DNA of 64,000 nucleotides from Amycolatopsis pretoriensis (GTDB lineage: Bacteria > Actinomycetota > Actinomycetes > Mycobacteriales > Pseudonocardiaceae): assembly GCF_900107925.1 (NCBI RefSeq), contig NZ_FNUJ01000006.1, positions 372,001 to 436,000 of the forward strand, read 5' to 3'. A program made the translations under genes and the position numbers. A model generated the notes under the pieces. The model made no database searches. It worked only from the letters and a program-made list of their open reading frames with translations, and was not told the origin of the DNA. Below are positions 56,985 through 64,000 of this stretch, one piece after another; positions within the stretch are counted from its first letter, which is position 1, and each line of letters begins with the position of its first letter.

Positions 56985-58177
56985 CGGAGAACGCACTGGT
57001 CGCGACGGCCGAGTCGCCGGGCGGCTTCTGGAGCGGCATGGGCGACGGCTCGAAGGGCGAGCTGGACAACGTCAACGCCCAGACCGGCGGCGCGGGCATC
57101 TTCAGCGACGCCGCGTCGACGCTCACCGACGCCCGAAACGGCGACTGGGGCAACCTCGCGATGGACGTCGGCACCGACGCCCTCGACCTGCTCGGCGCGG
57201 CGATGGACCCCCTCGGCACCCTCGCGAGCGCCGGGGTCGGCTGGCTGATCGAGCACATCAGCTTCCTCAAGGACGGCCTCGACAAGCTCGCCGGCAAGCC
57301 CGAGGCCGTCACCGCGAAGGCCGTGACCTGGACGAACATCGCCAAGTCGCTCACCGAGACGGCCGAGAGCTACGAGCGGCAGGCGGCGAAGGTCGGGCAG
57401 TCGTTCAGCGATTGCGGCTCCGCCGAGGCGTACCAGCGGACGGCGGAGAGCTACGTGAGCGTCCTGCGCGGCGCCGCTTCGCACGCCGGGGACGCGTCGA
57501 CGGCGATGAACGTCGGCGCCGCGCTGGTCGGCACCGAGCGCGGGCTGATCCGCGACATGATCTCGTCGTTCGTGGGCGAGCTGATCGTCAAGGCCGTGGC
57601 CGCGCTGGCGGCGTCGTGGTGCACCTTCGGGGGAACGGTCGCGGCGTTCATCGCGGACACGGTCATCGAAGGCGGGGTGCTCGCGGAGAAGATCAGCACG
57701 CGCATCGCGAAGGTCGTCGAGAAGCTGGAGAGCCTGGCGAAGGGCGCGGGCAAGTCGAAGGCGGCCCTGGAAGGTGCGGCGAACGCGCTGAAGAAGGTGG
57801 GCAAGGGCGTCGACAAGCTCGTGGACAAGAGCGTCGACGCGGCCGCGGGCATCGAGCGGAAGGCCAACGAGCTGAAGCAGGCGGGCAAGGAAGCGAAGTC
57901 CGCCGAAGAGACGGCGAAGGGCTGGAGCGACGCCGCCGAGTCACATGTCCCCGGCCGCGAAAAGGTCGAAGGCCTAGGCGACAAGTACTCGGAGGACGGC
58001 CGCAGCGCGCTCAAGCCGGCGGAGTGGCAGAAGGCCGGCGGCTATCCGGGGTGGAGCACCGCGGACACCGTCGGTGTCGTGACCGAGGGCCGCCGTCAGG
58101 AGAACGAACAGATCGACCGTTACCACGAAGGCCGGGAGGCCTACGAGAAGGAACACCCCGAAGGCGAGGCCGAGTGA
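56981..58177 (+). CDS. Large WXG/LXG-like helical protein
   Basis: A 398-residue protein. The N-terminal third is helical (LAMDVGTDALDLLGAAMDPL, LTETAESYERQAAKVGQSFS), as in WXG100/LXG exported proteins, followed by hydrophobic segments (LIVKAVAALAASWCTFGGTV). The last 170 residues are Lys/Ala/Glu-rich and probably coiled (KGAGKSKAALEGAANALKKV, IERKANELKQAGKEAKSAEE). I recognise no toxin domain. The start at 56981 overlaps the upstream stop. It may be a secreted effector or a structural T7SS partner. Confidence 0.75.
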   Translation: MTENALVATAESPGGFWSGMGDGSKGELDNVNAQTGGAGIFSDAASTLTDARNGDWGNLAMDVGTDALDLLGAAMDPLGTLASAGVGWLIEHISFLKDGLDKLAGKPEAVTAKAVTWTNIAKSLTETAESYERQAAKVGQSFSDCGSAEAYQRTAESYVSVLRGAASHAGDASTAMNVGAALVGTERGLIRDMISSFVGELIVKAVAALAASWCTFGGTVAAFIADTVIEGGVLAEKISTRIAKVVEKLESLAKGAGKSKAALEGAANALKKVGKGVDKLVDKSVDAAAGIERKANELKQAGKEAKSAEETAKGWSDAAESHVPGREKVEGLGDKYSEDGRSALKPAEWQKAGGYPGWSTADTVGVVTEGRRQENEQIDRYHEGREAYEKEHPEGEAE

Positions 58178-58665
58178 TCGAGCAGGCCGAGGTGGAGCCG
58201 GCCAACCGCCACGGCCGGCTCCACCCCTCGCAACGGGGAAAACTGCTCGACCTCAACTTCTGGGTCGCGGCCGTCCTGGTCGTCGCCGGCCTCGTGGTGG
58301 CGGTGCTGCTCGCCGCCGTGGCGGAGACCGCTGCCGAAGTCCTCGGCACCCTCGTCCCGATCCTGGCGATCACCGCCTGGTTCGCGTTCGTCTGCTGGCG
58401 CCGGCTGGCGGACGTGTGGAGCGGTCAGCTGGTCGCGACCACGGGCTGGACCCACGACTTCGGCAGGCAACGGCCCGGCGGCGACCACCCGATCGCGCTC
58501 TCCACCCGGCTCAGCCAGGGCTACAACGAGCACTACTACCTGACAACGGGCGGCCGGACCTACCCGCTGGAGCGCGAGCTCCGCGAGCGGATCCGGCCGG
58601 ACCGGGTCAACACGGTGCTGATCGCACCGCGGTCGAAGGTGCTGATCAACGTCCTGCCGGCCTAG
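58174..58665 (+). CDS. Membrane protein closing the type VII-secretion-like operon
   Basis: A 163-residue protein I do not recognise. Two adjacent membrane helices (VAAVLVVAGLVVAVLLAAVA and VLGTLVPILAITAWFAFVCW) lie near residues 31-75, followed by a soluble domain (GQLVATTGWTHDFGRQRPGG, YNEHYYLTTGGRTYPLEREL). The GTG start overlaps the stop of the LXG-like gene (GTGA). As the last gene of a coupled operon it may be an immunity, anchoring or export partner. Its stop overlaps the convergent aldo/keto reductase gene. Confidence 0.72.
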   Translation: MIEQAEVEPANRHGRLHPSQRGKLLDLNFWVAAVLVVAGLVVAVLLAAVAETAAEVLGTLVPILAITAWFAFVCWRRLADVWSGQLVATTGWTHDFGRQRPGGDHPIALSTRLSQGYNEHYYLTTGGRTYPLERELRERIRPDRVNTVLIAPRSKVLINVLPA

Positions 58666-59513
58666 ACCGCCTTGCTCAGGGCGTCGAACTCGGCGTCGGT
58701 CAGCTCGATGTCCGCGGCGGCGACGTTGTCCTCGAGGTGCGCGACCGACGACGTCCCCGGGATCGGCAGCACGACCGGCGACCGCTTGAGCAGCCAGGCC
58801 AGCGCGAGCTGCGACGGCGAGGCGTTGTGCTCCTTGGCGAGCGCGGTCAGCGGGCTGTCGGCGCCGGCCAGAGCGCCGGTGGCCAGCGGGAACCACGGGA
58901 TGAAGGCGATCCCGTGCTCGGTGGCGTGCTCCAGCAGCGGCTCGGCGTCGCGCTTGGCGAGGTTGAAGAGGTTCTGCACGGACACGATCTCGGCGGTCTT
59001 CTGCGCCTCGACGAGGTCGCCGACGCTGACCTCGGACAGCCCGATGTGCCGGATCTTGCCTTCGCCCTGCAGCTTCTTCAGCTCACCGACCTGCTCGGCG
59101 ACCGGCACCTTCGGGTCGATGCGGTGCAGCTGCAGCAGATCGATCCGGTCGACGCCGAGGTTGCGCAGGCTCAGCTCGACCTGCTGGCGCAGGTACTCGG
59201 GCCGCCCGACCGGGATCCACTGGTTCGGTCCCTGCCGGGTGAAGCCGGCCTTGGTCGCGATGACCAGGTCGTCGGCGTAGGGGTGCAGGGCTTTCTTGAT
59301 GAGCAGGTCGGCGACGAACGGGCCGTACGCGTCGGCCGTGTCGATCAGGGTGACGCCCAGCTCGACCGCGCGCCGCAGCACCCGCACGGCTTCGTCCGGG
59401 TGCTTCGGGTCGCCCCACACACCAGGCCCGGTGAGCTGCATGGCGCCGTACCCGAGCCGGGTGACCGGGAGGTCGCCGCCGATGGTGAAGGTGCCGGAGT
59501 TCTTCGCGCTCAT
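58662..59513 (-). CDS. Aldo/keto reductase
   Basis: A 283-residue NADPH-dependent TIM-barrel reductase. The catalytic tetrad is visible: Asp and Tyr in LIDTADAYGP, Lys in LVIATKAGF and His in LLQLHRID. The cofactor loop is VVLPIPGTSSVAHLEDN. It resembles the oxidoreductase group that includes YajO-like reductases; the substrate is unknown. The ATG at 59513 follows AGGAAG. It ends inside the terminal codons of the T7SS-like operon. Confidence 0.9.
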   Translation of the reverse strand: MSAKNSGTFTIGGDLPVTRLGYGAMQLTGPGVWGDPKHPDEAVRVLRRAVELGVTLIDTADAYGPFVADLLIKKALHPYADDLVIATKAGFTRQGPNQWIPVGRPEYLRQQVELSLRNLGVDRIDLLQLHRIDPKVPVAEQVGELKKLQGEGKIRHIGLSEVSVGDLVEAQKTAEIVSVQNLFNLAKRDAEPLLEHATEHGIAFIPWFPLATGALAGADSPLTALAKEHNASPSQLALAWLLKRSPVVLPIPGTSSVAHLEDNVAAADIELTDAEFDALSKAV

Positions 59514-59581
59514 TCCTCTTCCTAACGTCGTCCGCGGGTCCCCAGGTGCCAACCCGGCGGACCCGCGGACGATTCCCCGGC

Positions 59582-61072
59582 TTAGGAATTGCGCGGGAAG
59601 CCCAGGTTCACACCCGCGTGCGATCGGTCCGGCCACCGCGAGGTGACCACCTTCGTCCGCGTGAAGAAGTGGAACCCTTCCGGCCCGTACGCGTGGCTGT
59701 CCCCGAACAGCGAGTCCTTCCAGCCCCCGAACGAGTAGTACCCCACCGGCACCGGGATCGGGACGTTCACCCCGACCATCCCGACCTCGACCTCGTTCTG
59801 GAACCGCCGCGCCGAGGACCCGTCACCGGTGAAGATCGCCACGCCGTTGCCGTACGGGTTCGCGTTGATCAGCTCCAGCGCGTCGTCGTACGACGCCGTC
59901 CGCGCGACCGACAGCACCGGGCCGAAGATCTCGTCGGTGTAGATCGACATGTCCGTGCGGACGTGGTCGAACAGCGTCGGGCCGAGCCAGAAACCGTCGC
60001 CGGACACCTCGATCCCCCGGCCGTCCACGACCAGCGACGCGCCTTCGGAAACCCCGGCGTCCACATAGGACGCGACGCGCGCGTGGTGCGCCTTGGTGAC
60101 CAGCGGACCCATCTCCGACGAGGGGTCGCGGCCGTCGCCGACCTTCAACCTCGACATCCGCTCGGTGATCTTCTCCACGAGCGCGTCGCCGACCGGGTCG
60201 ACCGCGACGACCACCGACACCGCCATGCAGCGCTCCCCCGCCGAGCCGAACCCGGCCGACACCGCGGCGTCCGCGGCCAGGTCGAGGTCGGCATCCGGCA
60301 GGACGACCATGTGGTTCTTCGCGCCGCCGAGCGCCTGGACGCGCTTGCCGTGCGCGGTCCCGGTTTCGTAGACATAGCGCGCGATCGGCGTCGACCCGAC
60401 GAACGAGATCGCCTTGACGTCGGAGTGCGTCAGCAGCCCGTCCACGGCCACCTTGTCGCCGTGCAGCACGTTCAGCGCGCCCGCGGGCAGCCCGGCCTCG
60501 GCGAACAGCTCGGCGATGAACACCGCGGCCGACGGGTCTTTCTCGCTCGGCTTGAGCACGACGGTGTTCCCGCAGGCCAGCGCGTTCGGGACGAACCACA
60601 GCGGCACCATGGCCGGGAAGTTGAACGGCGAGATCACGCCGACCACGCCGAGCGGCTGCGCGATCGAGTAGACGTCGACGCCGGTGGACGCGTTCTCGCT
60701 GAACCCGCCCTTGAGCAGCTGCGCCGCGCCGCAGGCGAACTCGACGTTCTCGATCGCCCGCGCGACCTCGCCCGCCGCGTCGGACTCGACCTTGCCGTGC
60801 TCGCTCGTAACGATCTTCGCCAGCTCGTGCTTGCGCGCCGAGAGCAGCTCGCGGAAGGCGAACAGCACCCGCGTCCGGCCGGCCAGCGACGTCCCGCGCC
60901 AGCCCGGCAGCGCCGCCTTGGCCGCGGCGACGGCGGCTTCGACCTCGGTGTCGCCCGCGAAGTCGACGTGCGCCCGCACCTGCCCGGTGGCGGGGTCGAA
61001 CACTTCGCCCGAGCGGTCGGCGGTCCCGGTGAACGGCTTGCCGTCGATCCAGTGGCTGATGCGGTCGGTCAC
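59582..61072 (-). CDS. mmsA: CoA-acylating methylmalonate-semialdehyde dehydrogenase
   Basis: A 496-residue aldehyde dehydrogenase of valine and thymine breakdown (also myo-inositol catabolism in IolA-type relatives) that yields propionyl-CoA or acetyl-CoA. The catalytic Cys lies in FGSAGERCMAVSVVVA, and VISPFNFPAMVPLWFVPNAL matches this CoA-dependent subfamily. The C-terminus (YYSFGGWKDSLFGDSHAYGP) is diagnostic. I chose the GTG at 61072 because AAGGAG lies just upstream; an ATG at 61099 is in frame. It is divergent from the PucR regulator. Confidence 0.93.
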   Translation of the reverse strand: MTDRISHWIDGKPFTGTADRSGEVFDPATGQVRAHVDFAGDTEVEAAVAAAKAALPGWRGTSLAGRTRVLFAFRELLSARKHELAKIVTSEHGKVESDAAGEVARAIENVEFACGAAQLLKGGFSENASTGVDVYSIAQPLGVVGVISPFNFPAMVPLWFVPNALACGNTVVLKPSEKDPSAAVFIAELFAEAGLPAGALNVLHGDKVAVDGLLTHSDVKAISFVGSTPIARYVYETGTAHGKRVQALGGAKNHMVVLPDADLDLAADAAVSAGFGSAGERCMAVSVVVAVDPVGDALVEKITERMSRLKVGDGRDPSSEMGPLVTKAHHARVASYVDAGVSEGASLVVDGRGIEVSGDGFWLGPTLFDHVRTDMSIYTDEIFGPVLSVARTASYDDALELINANPYGNGVAIFTGDGSSARRFQNEVEVGMVGVNVPIPVPVGYYSFGGWKDSLFGDSHAYGPEGFHFFTRTKVVTSRWPDRSHAGVNLGFPRNS

Positions 61073-61145
61073 GGCGCGCGCTCCTTCGGTCGGGGACATC
61101 AACCAGAGTCTCCGGGCGGTCGCCACGCCAACGCCATCGACAACG

Positions 61146-61173
61146 TGTACGGACTCACCGTCCCGGCCGTACA
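61146..61173. promoter_or_regulatory. Inverted repeat between mmsA and the PucR gene
   Basis: TGTACGG (61146-61152) and CCGTACA (61167-61173) form a perfect inverted repeat with a 14-base spacer, centred about 45 bases from the PucR start and 87 bases from the mmsA start. It is a good candidate for PucR binding. Confidence 0.6.
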
Positions 61174-61204
61174 GTCTGTGCCTGCCGATCAGACCCGAGG
61201 AGCC

Positions 61205-62839
61205 ATGTACCCGACCGTCGCCGAGGTGCTCGCGCTGCCGGTGCTGCGCCAGGGCCGTCCGCACGTCGTCGCCGGCACGGCCGGGCTCGACGCGCCGGTG
61301 CGCTGGGCGCACGTCGCCGAAGTCGCCGACATCGCGCACCTGCTGCGCGGCGGCGAGCTCGTGCTGACGACCGGCGTCGCGCTGCCCGACGACGGCCCGG
61401 CGCTCGCCCGCTACGTCGCCGACCTGGCCGGGGTCGGCGCCGCCGGCCTGGTGATCGAGCTGGTCCGGCACTGGAGCGACAAACTGCCCGCCGCGCTGGT
61501 CGAGGCGGCCGAGAAGCACGGCCTGCCGCTGGTGACGCTCTCGCGCGAGACGCGGTACGTGAGCGTCACCGAAGCGGTCAACGGCCAGATCGTCGACGCC
61601 CAGGTCGCCGAGCTGCGCGCCGCCGAGCGCGTCCACGAGACGTTCACCGCGCTGACGGTCGCGGGCGCCGAACCCGGCGTCGTCCTGGGGGAAGTCGCGC
61701 GGCTGACCGAGCAGCCGGTGGTGCTGGAGACGCTGTCGCACGAGGTCCTCGCGTACGACGCCGCCGGCACCGACCCGGGCGAGCTGCTCACCGGCTGGCC
61801 GTCCCGGTCGCGGGTGGTGCAGCTCGGCGAGAGGACCGGCTACCACCCCGGTTCGGGCTGGCTGGTGACCGTCGTGGGCGCGCGCGGGCACGACTGGGGA
61901 CGGCTCGTGGTCGTCTGCGCCGACCCGCCGCCGCACCGCCACCGCGTGGTCGCCGAGCGGGCCGCGTCCGCGCTGGCCGTGCACCGGCTGGTCGCCAAGG
62001 ACTCCGACGGCCTGGAGCGCCAGGCCCACCGCGCGGTGCTCAACGAGCTGCTCGCGTCACCGGCGCCGTCGGCGGAGCTGCTGGCGCGGGCCTCGGCGCT
62101 GGCCGTGCCGCTGACCGGGCGGCAGCTGGTCGGGCTGGCGGTCCGGCCGCGGCTGGCCGGCACCCGGCCCGCGCTGTCGACGCCGCCGGTGCTGCGCGAA
62201 CTGGCCGAGGCGACGGTGCTGGCGGCGCGCCGCGCGAAGGTGTCGGCGCTGGTGGCGACCGACGAGCTGGGCGTGCGGGCGCTGATCGCGTTGTCGCCGG
62301 AGGCCAACGCCGACACCGTGCTGCACCGGCTGGCGACCGACGTCCACGAGGCTCGGGCCAGTGCGCCGGGCGTGCTGGCGGTCGGCACCACGGTGCTTTC
62401 GCCGGCCGAAGCGGGCCGGACGCTCCTGGAAGCCGGTCAGGTCGCGGCAGCCGCGCTGGGGACCGGGTCGGAGCGGGTGCTGCACCGGCTGTCCGACGTG
62501 CGGTTGCGCGGCCTGCTGCACCTGCTGTCGGACGACGAGCGCGTGACGGCGTTCGCGGCGCGCGAGCTCGGGCCGCTGATCCAGCGCGACGTGGCGTCGG
62601 GCAGCCGGCTCGTCCAGGCGCTGCGGCACTACTGCCAGCAGGGCGGCAACAAGTCGGCGGCGGCCGCGGCGGCGCACACCTCCCGGACGGCGTACTACCA
62701 GCAGCTCGCCCGGATCGAGCAGGTCCTGGGTGTCCGGCTGGAGGACCCGGAGTCGATGCTTTCGCTCTACGTCGCTTTGCTGGCGTGGGACCTCACTCGG
62801 TCGAGCGAAGAAGACTCACCCGGACGTGGAGCACAGTGA
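61205..62839 (+). CDS. PucR-family transcriptional activator
   Basis: A 544-residue regulator with three parts: an N-terminal PucR ligand domain (VLALPVLRQGRPHVVAGTAG, GGELVLTTGVALP), a central degenerate GGDEF-like region, and a C-terminal PucR helix-turn-helix (ALRHYCQQGGNKSAAAAAAH, TSRTAYYQQLARIEQVLG). The ATG at 61205 follows GAGGAGCC. In this family such regulators often activate the adjacent catabolic operon, here mmsA. Its upstream open frame runs antisense to mmsA and is not coding. Confidence 0.92.
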   Translation: MYPTVAEVLALPVLRQGRPHVVAGTAGLDAPVRWAHVAEVADIAHLLRGGELVLTTGVALPDDGPALARYVADLAGVGAAGLVIELVRHWSDKLPAALVEAAEKHGLPLVTLSRETRYVSVTEAVNGQIVDAQVAELRAAERVHETFTALTVAGAEPGVVLGEVARLTEQPVVLETLSHEVLAYDAAGTDPGELLTGWPSRSRVVQLGERTGYHPGSGWLVTVVGARGHDWGRLVVVCADPPPHRHRVVAERAASALAVHRLVAKDSDGLERQAHRAVLNELLASPAPSAELLARASALAVPLTGRQLVGLAVRPRLAGTRPALSTPPVLRELAEATVLAARRAKVSALVATDELGVRALIALSPEANADTVLHRLATDVHEARASAPGVLAVGTTVLSPAEAGRTLLEAGQVAAAALGTGSERVLHRLSDVRLRGLLHLLSDDERVTAFAARELGPLIQRDVASGSRLVQALRHYCQQGGNKSAAAAAAHTSRTAYYQQLARIEQVLGVRLEDPESMLSLYVALLAWDLTRSSEEDSPGRGAQ

Positions 62840-62867
62840 TCGACCCCGGGCTGCCGATGGAACCGAT

Positions 62868-63230
62868 ATGGCCCTACTCCCCTTCGCAGCCTGCTTGATG
62901 AGCTTGAGCTGCCTCGCACCCGCGCAACCGCCGGCGTCGACGCTGCAGCTCACGACCCACGACACGGCCAACCGGATCGGCTCGGTGGTCCTGACGTGCG
63001 AACCGGCGGGCGGCACCCATCCCAAGCACGACAAGGCATGCGCGGTGTTGCAGAGTGCCGGCGGAGACTTTTCGCGCATCCAGTCGCGCCACCAGATGTG
63101 CACGCTGATCTACGCCCCGGTCGACGTGACGGCGGTCGGCACGTGGCGCGGAAAGCCGGTGTCGTACCGGATGACGTACGCGAACCGGTGTGAAGCGGAC
63201 CGGGATTCGGACGACGTCTTCGCGTTCTGA
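62868..63230 (+). CDS. Subtilisin-inhibitor (SSI) family secreted protein
   Basis: A 120-residue protein with the SSI-type core: VVLTCEPAGGTHPKHDKACA, GDFSRIQSRHQMCTLIYAPV, VTAVGTWRGKPVSYRMTYAN and the C-terminal DDVFAF. Cys residues lie in LTCEP, DKACAV, QMCTL and ANRCEA and can form the two family disulfides. The N-terminus from the ATG (MALLPFAACLMSLSC) is an unusual signal with no positive charge; an in-frame GTG at 62826 is another possible start. The reactive-site segment (QMCTLIY) fits a serine-protease inhibitor. Confidence 0.85.
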   Translation: MALLPFAACLMSLSCLAPAQPPASTLQLTTHDTANRIGSVVLTCEPAGGTHPKHDKACAVLQSAGGDFSRIQSRHQMCTLIYAPVDVTAVGTWRGKPVSYRMTYANRCEADRDSDDVFAF

Positions 63231-63267
63231 CGCGCGTCCGCTACAGGAAACGGCCGGTCGCCCGACT

Positions 63268-63299
63268 GGGCACAGCCTGCGCGTGGGCAGGCTGTGCCC
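63268..63299 (+). promoter_or_regulatory. Perfect 13 bp inverted repeat touching the start of the XRE gene
   Basis: GGGCACAGCCTGC (63268-63280) and GCAGGCTGTGCCC (63287-63299) are perfect reverse complements with a 6-base loop. The second arm ends one base before the ATG at 63300. It may be an operator for the downstream regulator, a terminator for the SSI gene (there is no T tract), or an mRNA hairpin that hides the translation start. Confidence 0.65.
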
Positions 63300-64000
63300 A
63301 TGTCACCACCATTCGCCACGCCTTGGGCCCGCGCATTGGGCTTCGGCATGAAGAGCGCCCGACTGGCCCGCGACCTCAAGGTCCGCGAACTCGGCCGGTT
63401 GACCGAGATGTTGCCGCAGAACATTTCCAACTGGGAGAGCGGCAAGCGGGTGCCGAAGCTCGAAGAGCTGGCCACGATCCTCGGCGTACTGCGAGTCGGT
63501 CCTGACGAACGAGCACGGCTCTTCAACTTGGCTCGCTACGCCAACGATCCCAACTGGCTCAACCAGGCCGACCTCGACGGTCCTACGCTGCTGACCACCT
63601 ACGTCAGCTACGAGCGATCAGCCGTCGGCATGGTCGATTGGAGTCCCGGTCTTGTCCCCGGCATGCTGCAGACTCCCGCGTACACAAGAGCCATCTTCGC
63701 CGCCACCGCCCATCCGAAGTCCCATGTCGAGAACGTGGTGATGGTCAGGCTCGCCCGACGCGAGCTGCTGACGGGCCAGAACCCCCTGCCGTGCCGGGTG
63801 CTGCTCGGCGAAGCCGTGCTTCACCAGAACATCGGCGGCCCGGCCGTGATGGCCGAGCAGCTCCGCTACCTGCGCTCGCGCATGCAGTTGCACAACCTCT
63901 CGGTGCGGATCGTGCCGAACGCCATCGGCTACCACCCGGGCCTGTACGGACCGTTCATCATCTTCGACTACGCGGACCTGCCACCCATCGTTTACCTGGA
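63300..64000 (+). CDS. XRE-family regulator with DUF5753 domain (3' end outside window)
   Basis: The open frame from the ATG at 63300 runs off the right edge. It begins with an XRE helix-turn-helix (ARDLKVRELGRLTEMLPQNI, SNWESGKRVPKLEELA), followed by DUF5753 sequence (LVPGMLQTPAYTRAIF, QLRYLRSRMQLHNLSVRIVP, IGYHPGLYGPFIIFDYADLP). Such regulators occur in dozens of copies in Streptomyces and Amycolatopsis and are usually followed by a DUF397 gene, which would lie beyond this window. The start directly follows a perfect hairpin. Confidence 0.9.
   Translation, partial: MSPPFATPWARALGFGMKSARLARDLKVRELGRLTEMLPQNISNWESGKRVPKLEELATILGVLRVGPDERARLFNLARYANDPNWLNQADLDGPTLLTTYVSYERSAVGMVDWSPGLVPGMLQTPAYTRAIFAATAHPKSHVENVVMVRLARRELLTGQNPLPCRVLLGEAVLHQNIGGPAVMAEQLRYLRSRMQLHNLSVRIVPNAIGYHPGLYGPFIIFDYADLPPIVYL

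Noticed and set aside
59546..62839. Reading the PucR gene as a protein of about 1100 residues
   Set aside because: The first 553 codons are antisense to mmsA and resemble nothing; a clear ATG with GAGGAGCC at 61205 gives the normal family length.

Overview
This window is chromosomal DNA of a high-GC actinomycete, most likely a Pseudonocardiaceae member close to Amycolatopsis. That reading rests on the GC-rich codon use, the many GTG and TTG starts, the F420-dependent (LLM) oxidoreductase, two ECF41/SigJ-type sigma factors, an XRE-DUF5753 regulator, and a core gene order that I recall from the Mycobacterium tuberculosis Rv2357c-Rv2374c block: glyS, smtB-zur, a YbjN-like gene, uppS, recO, era, a cytidine-deaminase-like gene, corC-like, ybeY, phoH, rsmE, dnaJ, hrcA. 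No organism name is proven by the sequence.

Positions 1-31500 are mainly accessory and regulatory. From the left: a DoxX/ECF41 sigma operon (sigma cut by the window edge); an HxlR regulator facing a four-gene oxidoreductase operon across a large operator-like inverted repeat; a two-component system converging on an ABC-2 exporter; a secreted GH64-CBM6 beta-1,3-glucanase; a small sigma factor, TetR, quinone oxidoreductase and AraC regulator; a DivIVA-like protein; tRNA-Asn; tam; dnaG and a neighbour; a complete ECF41 sigma factor convergent with an ABC permease and an AhpD-like gene; a MarR/MFS pair; a TetR/AhpD pair; VOC genes including one with an internal deletion; a DinB-like protein; an alpha/beta hydrolase; a serpin translationally coupled to a GT-C-like membrane protein; an array of 45-46 bp tandem repeats; and dgt.

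Positions 31568-37219 hold a YdcF-like protein, an ABC transporter-histidine kinase-response regulator operon and glyS. Positions 37304-39820 hold a surface-protein operon with two class F-like sortases, inserted between glyS and smtB-zur. Positions 39821-43500 hold the zinc regulators smtB-zur and, convergent to them, a permease/TIGR03943 pair that shares a TTATCG-centred motif with smtB.

Positions 43075-56058 are mostly the conserved core block on the minus strand. It is interrupted between recO and era by a cluster of proline/glutamine-rich membrane proteins (three CD225-like, one RDD, one DUF2752). Positions 56269-58665 hold a four-gene type VII-secretion-like operon starting with a YbaB-like protein. 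The right end holds an aldo/keto reductase, mmsA divergent from a PucR regulator, a subtilisin-inhibitor-like secreted protein, and an XRE-DUF5753 regulator cut by the window end.

The most notable signals are: (1) two separate TGTCAC(A/G)-N16-(C/T)GTC promoters beside two ECF41 sigma factors; (2) several compact divergent operators, especially one whose arms contain the start codons of both regulated genes; (3) the tandem-repeat array with a frame-preserving 183 bp higher-order unit; (4) the recO-era CD225/RDD cluster; and (5) the YbaB-WXG-like-LXG-like operon.
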